This document shows, in pieces, positions 22,711 through 34,296 of a DNA stretch of 64,000 bases; within the stretch, counting starts at the first letter, position 1, and every line of letters starts with the position of its first letter. The notes below the pieces were generated by a model. It was not told the DNA's origin and did not search any database. It saw only the letters and a program-made list of their open reading frames with translations. Made by a program: the position numbers and the translations under genes. Origin of the DNA: Trachythela sp. YZ-2020 (lineage: Eukaryota > Cnidaria > Anthozoa > Malacalcyonacea > Clavulariidae); the NCBI GenBank assembly GCA_016169945.1, contig JADLSH010000312.1, positions 124,001-188,000 on the forward strand, given 5' to 3'.

Positions 22711-22879
22711 GGCGGTTGACTGTTGTGTAATACTACCTGAAAATACAATAAGAAGTTCGACGTTTCGAGCGAAGGCCCTTCATCTGGGCTTCTACTAACT
22801 TCCAGACGAAGGGCCTTCGCTCGAAATGTTGAATATCTTATTGTATTTTTCAGGTAGTTTTACATAACAGTCAACCGCC
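22711..22879. repeat. Foldback element with ~76-bp arms
   Basis: 22711-22786 pairs with 22803-22879: GGCGGTTGACTGTTGTGTAA at the left end answers TAACAGTCAACCGCC at the right. The loop is about 16 bases. The inner part of each arm is the GACGAAGGGCC...CGAAA motif also seen at 18978. A partial copy of the outer arm lies at 22493-22517. Confidence 0.8.
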
Positions 22880-23776
22880 ATAACCTTGAATTAGTTAACT
22901 ACATACTGTATCAAATCTTCTCACAGCATAAAAATACAAAAATTCTAATAATTGTTATTTTTGTAAGTCCCTATTGCAACCAGAGGTTTTCTCATCCAAG
23001 AGAGATAGCTTATGGCATTACCTGCACATAATGTCTAGGCAGTCTCCTACTCTCCCTTTGATTACTCAAATTGTCTGGAGTGAAGCCATGGAATCTGCTC
23101 TTACTATTCAAATAAGCATGCATTAAAATAGCCTAAAGACAATGCATTTCTGAAGGTTTCAATAATTAAAGAATCAACAATTTGCAAATGCATCTATAGC
23201 ACAACCAGTTGCTATGTCTAGCTTCATCACTGAGACAGAATATATAATAATAAAGTGTTTTGCAATAAGCAGTGGCGGTAGTCGGTAGAGGGGCCAGTCG
23301 CCCCCCGAATAATTTCTCAAAGCCTTTGAATGATAGCTGGTTAACTGTGTAACAAAGCTGTATCAATTTATGATTTTACAACCATGAAAGCCTTGATAGG
23401 CTGTAAACGGAGATTTGCAGTAACAAAAGGATGGTTATATGTTGGCAACCTAACTTATTTGCACCCCCAATATTTCACGAAGTGTCCGCACTGGCAATAA
23501 GTTCCATATCCATATCCACACATTGTTTCTGTCTGGCCCCATTAGAATGTGGGAAGGAAGTACAAGTCGATACCACATAGTGTAGAACGTCGACCCCCGG
23601 GGATACAGGGGGATTGGTCTTTTCACCCAGTCAAACCTTAGCAAATTCCCCTTGGTACAAGATACAGGTACTAAATACAACCCCCACCCTCAAGGGCAGT
23701 ATCTTTTTTTCAATCCTATATCAAGTTACACAGCCAGTTGCAAGTGGTATAAGCTCTCATTTATTGACTGACGTAT

Positions 23777-23825
23777 CAACACTAAAAACATCAACACTAA
23801 AAACATCAACACTAAAAACATCAAC
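23777..23825. repeat. 14-bp tandem repeat
   Basis: Between three and four copies of ATCAACACTAAAAAC. Nothing else of note lies in 22.9-24.5 kb. Confidence 0.85.
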
Positions 23826-24606
23826 AATGACTTAATTGTAGCAAAAGATAGGAAATGTATAATATGAATGGCCCTAGACCAATCCTATAAATTCATAATA
23901 AATTCAATGCGTCAAAGTCACACTCGGGAGTTTCTAAATCAAAATCTCCTGGGTACTTTCCTGTGGGTTTTCGGCTTGAGAACCAAATTTGACATTCCTC
24001 CCACCCCCATGGGATGCAAACACAGTTTGGGAAATGTCTCTGGGTCCCCAGGGGTCGACCCCTGGAGGAAGCTGCTGATACATGGATAAGCAGGGCATAG
24101 TGTTAGTCCTCTCTACTCTTGGAACATAGGCTTGATATAATTTAACATCTATCTTTGAAGCAAGCTATTTTTGTGTAAAAGTATGTTCCTGGTACTGCCA
24201 AATATCCACTTATCGGTAGCATGAGAGCATCATGGATTTACATTGACTGGTGCATAAACTTCTCACAATCAAAATATATCAACCAGGCATTGAACATTTA
24301 CATGTAGTTGGACAATGGGCTAAGTGATTTTACATTCTTGGACAGGTTTCGGATATGTGAAAATATATAAAAGTCATACGAATCTGACCTATTAGTATCG
24401 ATGAAACATTTCAGCTTACAAAATACAGCAGAATTTAGATACATGACTCTGATTGACAGTATACCAGTTAGTGATGACAAGGTCACAAGGATGCAATCTC
24501 TTGAACTCAAATAATATATTTAGAATAGGCAATACTTTGTTTTTTCTCCATTTTCACTGCATATGTATCAACATAATTATATTAAAATCTTATATCAAAT
24601 TTGTAC

Positions 24607-24651
24607 CTGATTTTTGAGGACAAGATGGGCTCTGAGTATTTAACTGCCAAT
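24607..24651 (-). other. Candidate small exon
   Basis: The acceptor TATGACAG and the donor ATCAG|GTACAA bound 45 bases. It joins in frame (phase 2) to the segment at 24896-24960, giving ...IIFR-LAVKYSEPILSSKIR. Weak alone; strengthened by the shared phase. Confidence 0.3.
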
Positions 24652-24895
24652 CTGTCATATACAGTTGGTAAATATAAACATTGAAAGCCCAAATAAAATG
24701 AAGATTTTGTATAGTAGCATTTGCTGAAGTAATTTTAAATTGGAACTGTATTATTTTCAGCGTTTTAATTCATATATTGTCGCGGAAAATTCAAATTTTA
24801 AACGGGGACAACATGCTTAACATTCACGAACGAAGATTGCAAATATTTTCTAACAAAATCGCTCTATTACATATAAAACATAACAATAACCTTAC

Positions 24896-24960
24896 CTGAA
24901 TATTATCCAGTAGTTGCCGATGTATTGCTTCTGAAAATCCAGTTTATCTCGGGTTAAAAA
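24896..24960 (-). other. Candidate exon with strong donor
   Basis: The open frame LDFQKQYIGNYWIIF ends at TTCAG|GTAAGG (24896/24895). It is probably part of the same unidentified minus-strand gene as 24607-24651 and perhaps 22049-22184, although the last needs another exon to restore phase. Confidence 0.3.
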
Positions 24961-25189
24961 TATAAAATTTCGAGCTCGATTCCCATTAACAGAACAAAAA
25001 TAAAAAATTTTCAAATATGGAGGTGTGATGACTCTATCCCAAGAACCTCTGCGCGTGTAGTAAGAAGACTAGGCACCAGTCTGTCAGCCAGCGCGCATTA
25101 CGGAATTTATTCATTTTTCGTTCATTGGCTTTGATCGAGTGACAAAACTGCAATCACCAGTAAATGTTTAAGATTTTGTGTTATATTTT

Positions 25190-25379
25190 GACCACTTTCA
25201 TAATTCAGATGATTATTCAGATGAGTTTAAATATTCTTTTATGTGCATCTTAATAAGCCTTATCAGCCTCGTTTCTGTGACTGAATTGAATATAATTTAT
25301 TAACCTGAACGAGGTCAATGAGGCTTATTAAGATGCACATAAAATAATATTTAAACTCATCTTAATTATGAAAGTGGTC
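25190..25379. repeat. Foldback repeat, ~80-bp arms
   Basis: GACCACTTTCATAATT...CTTAATAAGCC on the left is matched by inverted GGCTTATTAAG...AATTATGAAAGTGGTC on the right, with a short AT-rich loop. The left arm carries a 13-base internal duplication of TTCAGATGA. Confidence 0.8.
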
Positions 25380-25689
25380 TATAGAGCATACCGATATAAA
25401 TTTCCCGATATATTTCAATATTTTCGTAGAAATATTATAGCATACATGTGGATTTCTCAGTATAAGATTATTAACATATATATTAAGGTGGTCCCCTATA
25501 AGGAGAAGCAAATGGGGTCATATAAGGAGAAGCAAATGGGTTCAAAATAGCATTTGTGTAGTAATTGTGTAGTAATAGTACAGCCTTGTTATTTCTTTTG
25601 GTAGTGACCAAGCATCACATTTTTAAAAAGACATTCCATGTTGAATTTGTCATTTGAAGAGATTTGTAAACAAACTGCTCTCCTGTTTT

Positions 25690-26067
25690 GGCAATTTGGC
25701 CAAAAACGGCCTCCGTGTTTAAAAATAAAAAAATTACTCAAAATAATTTCGTGGCAAAAACAGCTCTAAATTCTAAAATGGGCTATACACCCCATAATGT
25801 GACAAGACGGCCCCAGAGTTGTGTCTTGGCTCCTGTCAGAGCCAAAACGACCCCCTTTCAAATTGGCCCAAAACGGCTCCCTGGGGCTAAAACGGCCCCA
25901 GAGTTGTGTTTTGGCCCCTTTCAGGGCCAAAACGGCCCCTGTTTAGAAGTGCCCAAACGGCCCCTTGGGGCTAAAACGGCCCCAGAGTTGTCTTTTGGCC
26001 CCTGTCAGGGCCAAATCGGCCCCTCCTTTAAAGAGCCAAAACGGCCCCCTGGGGCCAAAATGGCCCC
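25690..26067. repeat. GC-rich subterminal array, right
   Basis: Repeats of GGGGCTAAAACGGCCCCAGA and GGGCCAAAACGGCCCC, the inverted counterpart of 21011-21345. The 134-codon ORF across it is a repeat reading. Confidence 0.85.
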
Positions 26068-26357
26068 AAAAAAATTACTGTGTAACATTTAAAGGTAGGT
26101 ATCAAAACATACTCGGCTTTTAAATACTTGCTTTACAAAATAACTCTATAGACTACCGTAAGAACGGAAATTGTACTCCACAAGTCAAAATTGACCATTT
26201 TCACATTGTCTTTGTCATAAGTTTTTATTCATGACATGACCTTAAAAAATATGAAATTCTACAAGACATGAAATTCAAGCAACACTGTACAACAAATACG
26301 ACATTTTAATATAAACATTTCTTGAGAAAAATTACAACTATTAAATATTCACTTAAG

Positions 26358-27546
26358 TACCTTTAAAAGAAAACTTCTTAATATATTTAGAATGGTGTCA
26401 AGCGAGAAATATAATACCTGAACTGGACCAAATGACAACAAAGCAGCTCGACGAAAACTTGTATCATTTCTACGCCGAAGCACGGACGAAGGACAAGCGA
26501 AACTACAGCAAATCAGCATTGGTGGGGTTCAGACACGGTATCGAAAATACTTGAATAGTCCACCATTAAACAGGGCAGTTAAAATAACATCTGACCCCTC
26601 GTTTACGAGTTCCAACCAGATGCTTGACGCGAAGATAAAAGAGCTGAAGCAACTCGGGCAGGAAAATGTAAAACACAAACCGCCTTTGGAGAACGAAGAC
26701 CTCGCCAAGCTGAAAACAAGTGGTGTTTTTAATCTAATAAATCCTTTGTCCCTTCTTCGCTCTGTGTGGTGTCACGTCGTCTTATATTGGTGTAGACGAG
26801 GTCGGGAAGGTCAACATAATCTCACCGTAAACAGCTTTACTTTTGAGGTTGATAATTCTGGTCGACGCTACGTGAGGATGACACACGACGAGTCCTCCAA
26901 AAATCACCCTGGTGGATTAAGCGACGTTTCTAGCTCGGAGAAAGAAGCTCGAATGTACGAAACCGAACAGTCATTTGATGGCTATAAAGCCTTGGCTCTC
27001 TACCTCGAAAGAGTCAATCCAAAGTGCCTTGCTCTCTTCCAGTATCCTGCAAGAAATTGGCAACCAACAAACACGGTGTGGTTTGAAAATCGACCACTCG
27101 GAGTCAACAAGCTGGGCAAAATGATGGCCGAAATTAGCGAAGCCACAGGTCTATCAAAGATTTACACCAACCATAGTGTCAGAGGAACAGCTATCACCAT
27201 TTGGTCGAATGCAGGCGTACCCAATCGTCATATCATGGCAATTTCTGGCCATCGAAATGAGCAAAGTCTTGTCCATTACAAAGCACGGCCATCATCTTTA
27301 CAGCTTCGCAACTGCAGCGATGTCTTGTCTCATTCGCTTTCTACAGATCGTCCGTCTTCCTCGGCTCCTTCTGCTTCATCTCAAGCTCAAGTACCAACCG
27401 ATGGGCACATTTCTGTGGCATTATCCTCTGCAAGTTCAGCGAAAAACACACAACTGCACAATTACTCCATGGCCATGGCCGGCGGCATGTTTACTTCTTG
27501 CTCGATCGGCAGCGTCCAGATCGTGTTTAAATCTAACAGTGATTAG
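26358..27546 (+). pseudogene. Crypton-type tyrosine recombinase, one frameshift
   Basis: The protein resembles the Crypton/DUF3504 tyrosine recombinases that cut and rejoin DNA through a tyrosine, a domain also domesticated in ZMYM and KCTD1-type proteins. An N-terminal part (FLIYLEWCQARN, LYHFYAEARTKDKRNYSKS) lies in 26358-26544; the frame then shifts by one base in an A run (near 26545) and continues to TAG 27544-27546. Catalytic residues are all present: Arg in YWCRRGREG, His and Arg in TNHSVRGT, His in ISGHRNEQS and Tyr in LVHYKA. The tail is Ser-rich and poorly conserved. A possible acceptor (TTAAG) precedes 26358. Except for the frameshift it could be recent. It may be a Crypton or a host-domesticated relative. 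Confidence 0.8.
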
Positions 27547-27815
27547 CTCTTTAACAATTATATGTTATATTTGAGAGTTCCTTTGTAATTGTGGGCGAAT
27601 TTTAAATGTGCTTGAACAGTTTTTAAGCAAAAATTCGCCAAAATACTGTTGACTTTGTTGTTGTCGCGCCTTCCGAAATTTCGCCCCGTTAAAAATTCGA
27701 CTGATCAGTGTTTGTTGCTAAGCAACATCTTAGATAACATGGAAAGAGAATTTTGTTATTGATCTAATAAATAAATTTGATTGTTGTTCTCTAATTTCTT
27801 CTTATATTATAAAAT

Positions 27816-28013
27816 AATTAAAAGAACTCGTCTTGTGCCGTTATGGTGTAAAAATGCACGAGGCTGGAATGTTGGGCGAATACGAGAGAAGCGTGTAAAA
27901 CACTCGGCTACGCCTCGTGTTTTACTAGCTTCTCTCGTATTCTCCCAACATTCCACCCTCGTGCATTATTACACCATAACGGCACGCGACTCTTTTTTTA
28001 ATTCTTAAATAAT
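27816..28013. repeat. Long foldback palindrome
   Basis: Arms of about 90 bp (AAAGAACTCGTCTTGTGCCG...GAGAGAAGCGTGTAAAACAC and its inverse) surround a core GGCTACGCCTCG. It could extrude a cruciform or be a foldback transposon. Confidence 0.8.
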
Positions 28014-28034
28014 TATAGTTCAATTGTTCTATTA

Positions 28035-28215
28035 TTTTACCGCCAAATTCTCACGTTCTTGTTCTGGCTCGAGTACTGCCACAGGTTCGCTTCCAGGCAC
28101 TGCTTGTGCATCATTTCGCTCAGCAGCTGGTTCTGGCATCCGACATTCTTCAAACAAATTCGTTGAAAAATTCGTGGAGGATACAAAAGTTACAACTATC
28201 TCCTCGGGCGAATCG
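28035..28215 (-). CDS. Acidic ORF, uncertain
   Basis: The minus-strand frame reads SPEEIVVTFVSSTNFSTN, then FEECRMPEPAAERNDAQAVP and VAVLEPEQERENLAVK. It is acidic, proline- and alanine-rich and coding-like. A TATAAATA stretch lies just upstream (28222-28229). There is no domain. It may be a first exon or a disordered N-terminus of an element protein. Confidence 0.25.
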
Positions 28216-28981
28216 CACTATTTATAGCTATCTCGTCGCCGTAGGGGTTACACGCTCAATTTAAATATGTTATGCCAGACAATGTGGGTATTTTGTGTTC
28301 GTGCTTTGTTTCGAGTTATGAATAGTGGAATTGGTTTCATTATACTCTGTTGAGGCTATGCATAAACTACAAAGGCAATATATGCAGAAACTATGTAGTA
28401 ATATGTTTACTATATGGAAAACAGAGCAAAACAACGTAACATACGAGAGTAAGGTCGTTACAGTACAGTGTTAAAGATCTACATCATTTGTTCATCTACT
28501 GCCATGTTCCGAGCACACAGTCTATTTGAGATCGCGTATGTATCTACAAGTTTACCAAGTCTAACAATATTTTGTCTATACAGTAGAACTCTGCTATGTC
28601 GGTGGTAAACTCTTTTATCTCGAACTCCCCACTATCTTGAACTTAAACCAATTTTGCGTGGAACTGCCCTTCCTATTTCAATCATTTTTACAAGGTTAAC
28701 TCGAACTCGTTTAACTAAACTCCCGGCTAAATATCAGCCTTCCCTGACCGACTTTTCCCGGTTATATCGAACTTTCACCTTCAGTTCAGGCGGTGGGCGC
28801 ACTACGACCGCAAAGCATGATGGCATTTTTGTGAAAATAAGCTAATTTGCATTCGGACACGGCTTAACGAACATCTCCCGGCCAGGTGCAGGCAGCGTGA
28901 CCTTTATTTGCAGCTCGTAAAACAAATTCAAATATTCGGAATATATGAATATATTATTATGGGATTATGTGTATTTTCCAG

Positions 28982-31789
28982 TTCAGTAAAACGTACTTAA
29001 AGAGAGTGAACGTACGAGAATATTCTGGCAGAATTGCTGCAGTAGACGCTTCATGCTGGATTCACAAAGCATTGGCAGTGTCAATGTCTACAACGGGAAA
29101 TCGCGAAAGGTGAGATATACGTTCTACGATTATTACAACGAAAACTCTATACAGTATATATAAGTACTGGATTTCTGTCGTATAGGTCTGTCAGAATATT
29201 CAGCAGCTATCTTGACCTTTTAAAAAATGCAGGGATAACTCCGTTCGTTGTGCTTGTTGGACTGCCATTGCCAGCGAAAGAGAAGGAAAATTCTCCACGG
29301 CAAAGGTATATAAAACACCGTTGAATCGATATTGAACAAAAATTGTCGAACAGGCTTCATTATTTAAACATAACTAAACATAATTATTTTCGAAAACAGT
29401 GACAGACAAAAACGATGTAAAAAAGCACAAAAGCGAGGTATGAACTGCGCTGAAAAAGACAAATTGCTTGGGTAAAGTGTAGAAATAACCTACCAAGATG
29501 TCGTAGAATGTATACAGGTAAATACATATATTTGTCGTCTTTCATGAGTTCTCAATAACATTACTATCCAGAAAGACAGAAGGGCAACTTTCGACCACGT
29601 CCAAGGTTTCGACGAGATCTCGGATGTACAGGACAAAAATCTAGGTATACAAGTGTGCAATCCTTTCTGAACTAAAAAGTTTAGTCAATTGTGCACTTCT
29701 GGCCGGTATTCAATAATCAAGTTCATGTGCAAAATCATGTGGGCAAAGGCATAGGACAAAAAATTATTTAGTGTATTCATGCCCGATATTTCGAATGTCT
29801 TATAAGAAGAATAATCACGGCATAACCATTGTATATCAACCACACATAGCCTATATATTGGTTATATAGCTATGTTTTTTTTCAGAAAATAAGATACATC
29901 GTTTCACCATATGAAGCTGATGCTCAGATTGCATTTTGTTTTAAAACATGGGCTTGCTGACTTTGCCATAACCGAAGTTTCTGATCTGTTGGCTTATGGT
30001 TGTGAAATGGTAATTCTTTTGTATATATTGTATTGACAATACCCCCACCAAATATATGCTCCTCTATTTTAGGGGAAGGAGTTTACTAAGTCCCCTTCTA
30101 AACGCCCCCATTCACAAGTTGGCATGGATTATCATGTTAATTTAATTTGTTTCATTCTTACTGCTTCCCTAGTTGTCTTGGAAGTAAATAAGGTTCCAAA
30201 TTCCTTTTCTATTTCTCCCTCTATATTATGTACACCTTCATCTATGCCAATAGTCGTCCCTAACATGTATGAGATTGCATACCTCCACGGTGGGTTTGTT
30301 AGAGGATTTATGGTAAATTTCATTATTTTTAAGATTCTGGTTAAACTCCATTTGAGTGGTGAAGGAGAATATTTTGAACTGTCAAACACTCTCTCTGGAT
30401 TGAATTGACCAAGATCGCAATTCCTTCATGGATGTATTGCTTCTCGATGAGATTATCTGAAGAACGTCAGATGTGTTGGAGTAAAGACAGAATTTCAATT
30501 TGTTAAATCTGTGCATCTTTTTTAACAACTAAAGAGAAACGGATCTTCTGATAATTATGAACGTTTGTTCAAAATGGCACTCTCTGTATTCCAACATCAA
30601 AGGTACAGTCACTGGAAGATTGGACAGAAGACCCAGGCACAGAAATGTCTACAAGATTATTGTGGACAGTATCCTACAAATGATTATTTGTTTATGATGT
30701 TTATCTCTATTTAGATCAAGTCTTCAATGTGAATGCCATTGTGGCTTTTTTCCTAATTTACAAGACACCAAATTTATAACTAATAGTAATATAGATATTC
30801 TCATGCAGGTTGTGTGTATTCTTTAACCAAGTGAAAATGTAAAACTCTGGATAAGGATTTTGCCAATGATGTGGCTTGTGGCAACATCAACACAAGAAAT
30901 GGGAATAAGGAAAATAGTTTTCCCCATCTTGAAATCGTGAGTTAATAATGTTAATGATAAACCGCTGTAATACACCCTTTCATGAATCAAGACGAAAGGC
31001 TATTGGCCCATGATTCATGAAAACGAGGCTCCAGGGCCTCCAAGTGACCAGTGACGTAATTATCGAAGGGTGTATTGCATTCAGAGATATATTGATTTGT
31101 CAGTCACTATCAATGTCAGGCTATGAAAACACAGTTTTGCCACTTTTCCATTGAGTATCTATTGCTTTTTAGTTTTCTGGAGATAACAATGTTGAAGAGA
31201 ACATTTCAGACTTTGAGGTTTCAATTACAGAAGTTGACGTGCCCACGTTTCCGTGGAAAATACCTGATTTTCCAGTTGTAACTATTCAATTTCGAAAAGT
31301 GAAATTCAAACAATGGAACTAAGCCAGTGGTGAATAAACCTGAAGGGAATGAATCTGAAGTGAATGAACTTGAAATGAATGAACCTGACGTGAATAGACC
31401 AACTTTAAAGCACGCTTTGGCTTTTAAAGTCCTTGGAACATGTTTCTCTAAGGAAAGGCAAACTGTTTTAGAGATTGCAAATGACTATCTTAATAATTAC
31501 AACAGACCAGTTTTTGTGGACCTTGTTCCAGAGCCAGAGAATGCACATGATCGAGATTCCACTGGAGTTCACATCATGTCTCAAGCTGATTTTCAAAAAG
31601 TCGGGTACATTCCACGAGAACTGACACTCTACTGCACCCATTATTGAAAACACATAGTCTGGAGTTTTCTGTTAATAACATTAGATTTCAAATTGTTATT
31701 TAAGTATTCGTTATTGCTTAACCATAAACATTACCAGAGAGGAAATGTGGCCTGATGAAGTTGTTGCGGCTAGCAAGAAAGTTAGATAA
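28982..31789 (+). pseudogene. EXO1/XPG-like 5' nuclease with C-terminal HIRAN domain, decayed
   Basis: Exons 28982-29109, 29186-29305, 29400-29517, 29885-30009, 30334-30602, about 30809-30938 and 31174-31703 join in matching phases. In order they give the XPG N-domain (YSGRIAAVDASCWIHKAL; NAGITPFVVLVGLPLPAK), an arch region, the XPG I-domain (VSPYEADAQIAF; ADFAITEVSDLLAYGC), a helix-hairpin-helix remnant (CIAS...DYLKNV...VGVKT), an EXO1-like CGNIN motif, and a HIRAN domain (KVLGTCFSKERQ; FVDLVPEPENAHDRD; KVGYIPREL). The family cuts flaps or 5' ends; HIRAN binds single-stranded 3' ends in HLTF. Decay: in-frame stops near 29473, 30400 and 30458, frameshifts near 29935, 30510, 31320 and 31620, and Val at two catalytic Asp sites. 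The last short frame, NITREEMWPDEVV, ends at 31789. Confidence 0.8.
30967..31079. mobile_element. Short MITE in an intron of the nuclease gene
   Basis: GTAATACACCCTTTC and GAAGGGTGTATTGC are inverted ends about 110 bases apart, with an internal ATGAATC/GATTCAT palindrome. It lies between exon-like segments, so it does not by itself break the reading frame. Confidence 0.5.
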
Positions 31790-32655
31790 GCCGCAGTATG
31801 CAACATTCTCTAGATCACATAGCAATTGGCCAGTTCTATCATAAGACAATAAATTTAAATTCAACAAGTTAAAGAATTAGACTTAAAACAAAAACCAGAA
31901 AAAAATAGTTGGTCCAAGATGATTCTGTAATAATATTTCAAATATACATCTTGTTTTAGTCTAAGTCGTTTCAGTTCATATCCTGGTTTTACAACATGTT
32001 TTTGTTTTCTGGATTTTGTTTTATACCTTATATCTGGCCATAAATTGTGTTATTACTAAACATACATCACTATGCAACTATGTTAATTGGTTAGGCATTT
32101 GCCATGGTTTAGAAATTTCAAAAAATTGTTTATGGCAATGTTATAGATCAACTTAATCAACTTGCAATTTAATGTTTCTCATATTGTTTTAATCAGTCTC
32201 CTTTAGAATTTTGTAGTGGTGGTTGAAATTCAATGGGTGCTTTATGAAAATTAGCTCTGCATGTGAGCAGCCCTTTTTGTGGTAAGGACACCCTGTTCGC
32301 TACAAAAACACCCGGGTCCCCCCTTCTCGATAAGTTGACCCTGTCCAGCCTCTCAGCCACTCCATTGCCAGTTGGTTGGTTAAAATTAAGAAGGTCAAAA
32401 TCCCGATACTGCTCCTTTGACCCAGTCCAGTAGAAAAATGGGAGTTGTGGATCGATTTATTCGTTTGGTGAATTCATTCATGATCTTTCTCGATTCATCA
32501 TGGAATTGTTTCAGACCAAAAGCAGGACCTAGCATCTCATGAAGTTTATACAAGTAATCAATTACTTGCCTTTTAAGATGGATGACATGGAATTTTGGAA
32601 CGCAAAAATGAAAGTTTTTATGGCATCTTCTAAACATGGAGATGGATTCTCCTGA

Positions 32656-34296
32656 CTAAAACAATGGAGAATGGGGGACATTTGATTGTCCAGCTGGAGT
32701 CGATGGGGTTGATAGTTGTGCGTCATCATTGCTGTAAATATAGTCAACTTTAAGGAATTCTTCTGCCTCTGTCAGAGTTGCAAATTGTTTGGAAAAATGT
32801 TTTATGACTCTTGTTCGACATGATGCTCCTGGCAAATATAAAAATGAAAACTATTTAATATTTCCCTGTATCCATCCACAAACACAAGGGTATTTATGAA
32901 TTGTTAAAAGGGTGTCTCAGAGCACTACTAATTTATCAAAATTCTGGTTCACAGTTTACAAACAGTAAGATATGGAGATTGATGAAATGTTCATCAGCAA
33001 TAATTAATGAATCAATCAAATCTAAGTATGTACACTTGTATGGGCTAAACCCACATCCTTGGGACACACCCTGAGGACAGCAGGATTCTAATTTTGAGAA
33101 CAATTGTTGCCCAAGAATGATTTCAAAACACAAGGTTGTATTTTGCATCATACAGAATTGTTTGATACTGGACCACTGTTGGACAGCTGTTATGTTTATA
33201 TTATCTACTCGTTTATATGTTATGTTTATATTATTCTATTCGTTTGTTATGTTTATATTTATATCGTCTGTAGTGTTACCCCCTGCCCCCCTAATTAGCA
33301 TATTCTCCATCCCTGGGAAAGTGTTTACTAGCAATTGCCTGACCAATGTGGAATGCTAGAAAGTCAAATAGGCCTTCTCTACATATCCAGGCAACCTAGC
33401 TTCAAAGATTTTACATACTTAGTGTACCCAAGTTGTCTCACCTGTTCGAGAGGAGTTGCACACTTTGTTAACTGAAATCGCACAGTTGTCCCAGAATTTT
33501 CTGGATTTAGTTGTTGGCCATTTATTTGTGTAAGCATTGTCGAGTAGAGACAAATATGCTGCACCAAAGTAGTGGTTTCTTCAGTTGTCCATCTCTTGTC
33601 AATGTTTCCTTGTTTCATTGAAATATTTTCTGAAAACTACGATTTTCTTACTTCCTTGGATTTGGTTGTTGTCTTCCTCTTTGCCTTTGCCTTGCCAGGT
33701 GTATTGCCATCGGGGACGCACGACCTCTTCCCTGCTGAGGCTTGAATAGGCATCTGTTCTTGGTTTGCCAACCCACTAAAATACATCAATTTCAACCGCA
33801 TGAAAAGTGTTCTTCTTGATGGGAGCGTTGGGGAGCATTGATGCTAACGCTTCGATAAATTAATAATGAAGATGTTTTCGGCATATTTAAACCACGTCCA
33901 TTCACCGTTTTAAGATAAAAACCCAGTGGCGTACGAACCGTAGGTACGTATTCCCCCCTCGCAAGTTTTCTTGAAAGTGTCCTTTTCTCCAGCTAATTTA
34001 AAGCAATGGAAAAAGTGCCCTTTTCTAATAGAAGAGGTGCCCTTAAGACAAAGTCCCCCCCTCAACTTGAAGTTGCTTCCCACAAAACTTAACCCCAGTC
34101 ATGAGACGTGTCGATCACGGATCCGCCATTAAAGAAAAAATCCTATCTCGCATTGAAAACTATAGGCCTAAAACTTACTAAAATATAAAATATTACACAT
34201 CCAGACATTGTTAGAGTTTTAATTCTCAAGTAATAATCAATAGCTAAAGAGCAATAAATATTCAACTTACCCATCTTCGTCTTCGGATTCCGCCAT
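32656..34296 (-). CDS. Myb/SANT-like gene of the 5.9-kb element (exons 34296-34271, 33775-33652, ~33613-33442, 32828-32656)
   Basis: A start exon MAESEDEDG ends in a strong donor (GG|GTAAGT). An acceptor TTTTAG opens the second exon (GLANQEQMPIQ, then a basic KAKAKRKTTTKSK stretch), in phase. A third exon carries a SANT-like helix (DKRWTTEETTTLVQHI...LNPENSGT). A fourth reads ASCRTRVIKHFSKQF, TEAEEFLKVDYIY and stops at TAG 32656-32658. Phase is not continuous between exons 2, 3 and 4, so an exon is missing from my model or the gene has indels. It converges on the nuclease gene, and its start lies just inside the right inverted repeat, which could hold its promoter. A DNA-binding role at the element ends is an inference. 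Confidence 0.5.

Larger units (their letters stand above)
20994..26085. mobile_element. 5.1-kb element with TTACACAGTAATTTTTT inverted ends
   Basis: 20994-21028 and 26051-26085 are inverted copies of about 35 bp with one mismatch (TTACACAGTAATTTTTT, then GGGGCCATTTTGGCCCC). Read as CACAGTAA...TTACTGTG the ends are flanked by TA. Each end continues into a GC-rich array of GGCCAAAACGGCCCC-type palindromes, which is an unusual subterminal structure. The interior has several minus-strand exon-like segments but no transposase that I recognise. The two ends might instead be two separate short elements; the shared outermost repeat and inverted orientation favour one element. Confidence 0.5.

Noticed and set aside
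25688..26092. 134-codon ORF with repeated KRPxGAKTAPE units
   Set aside because: The periodic protein follows the palindromic GGCCAAAACGGCCCC array, and all frames show similar periodicity.
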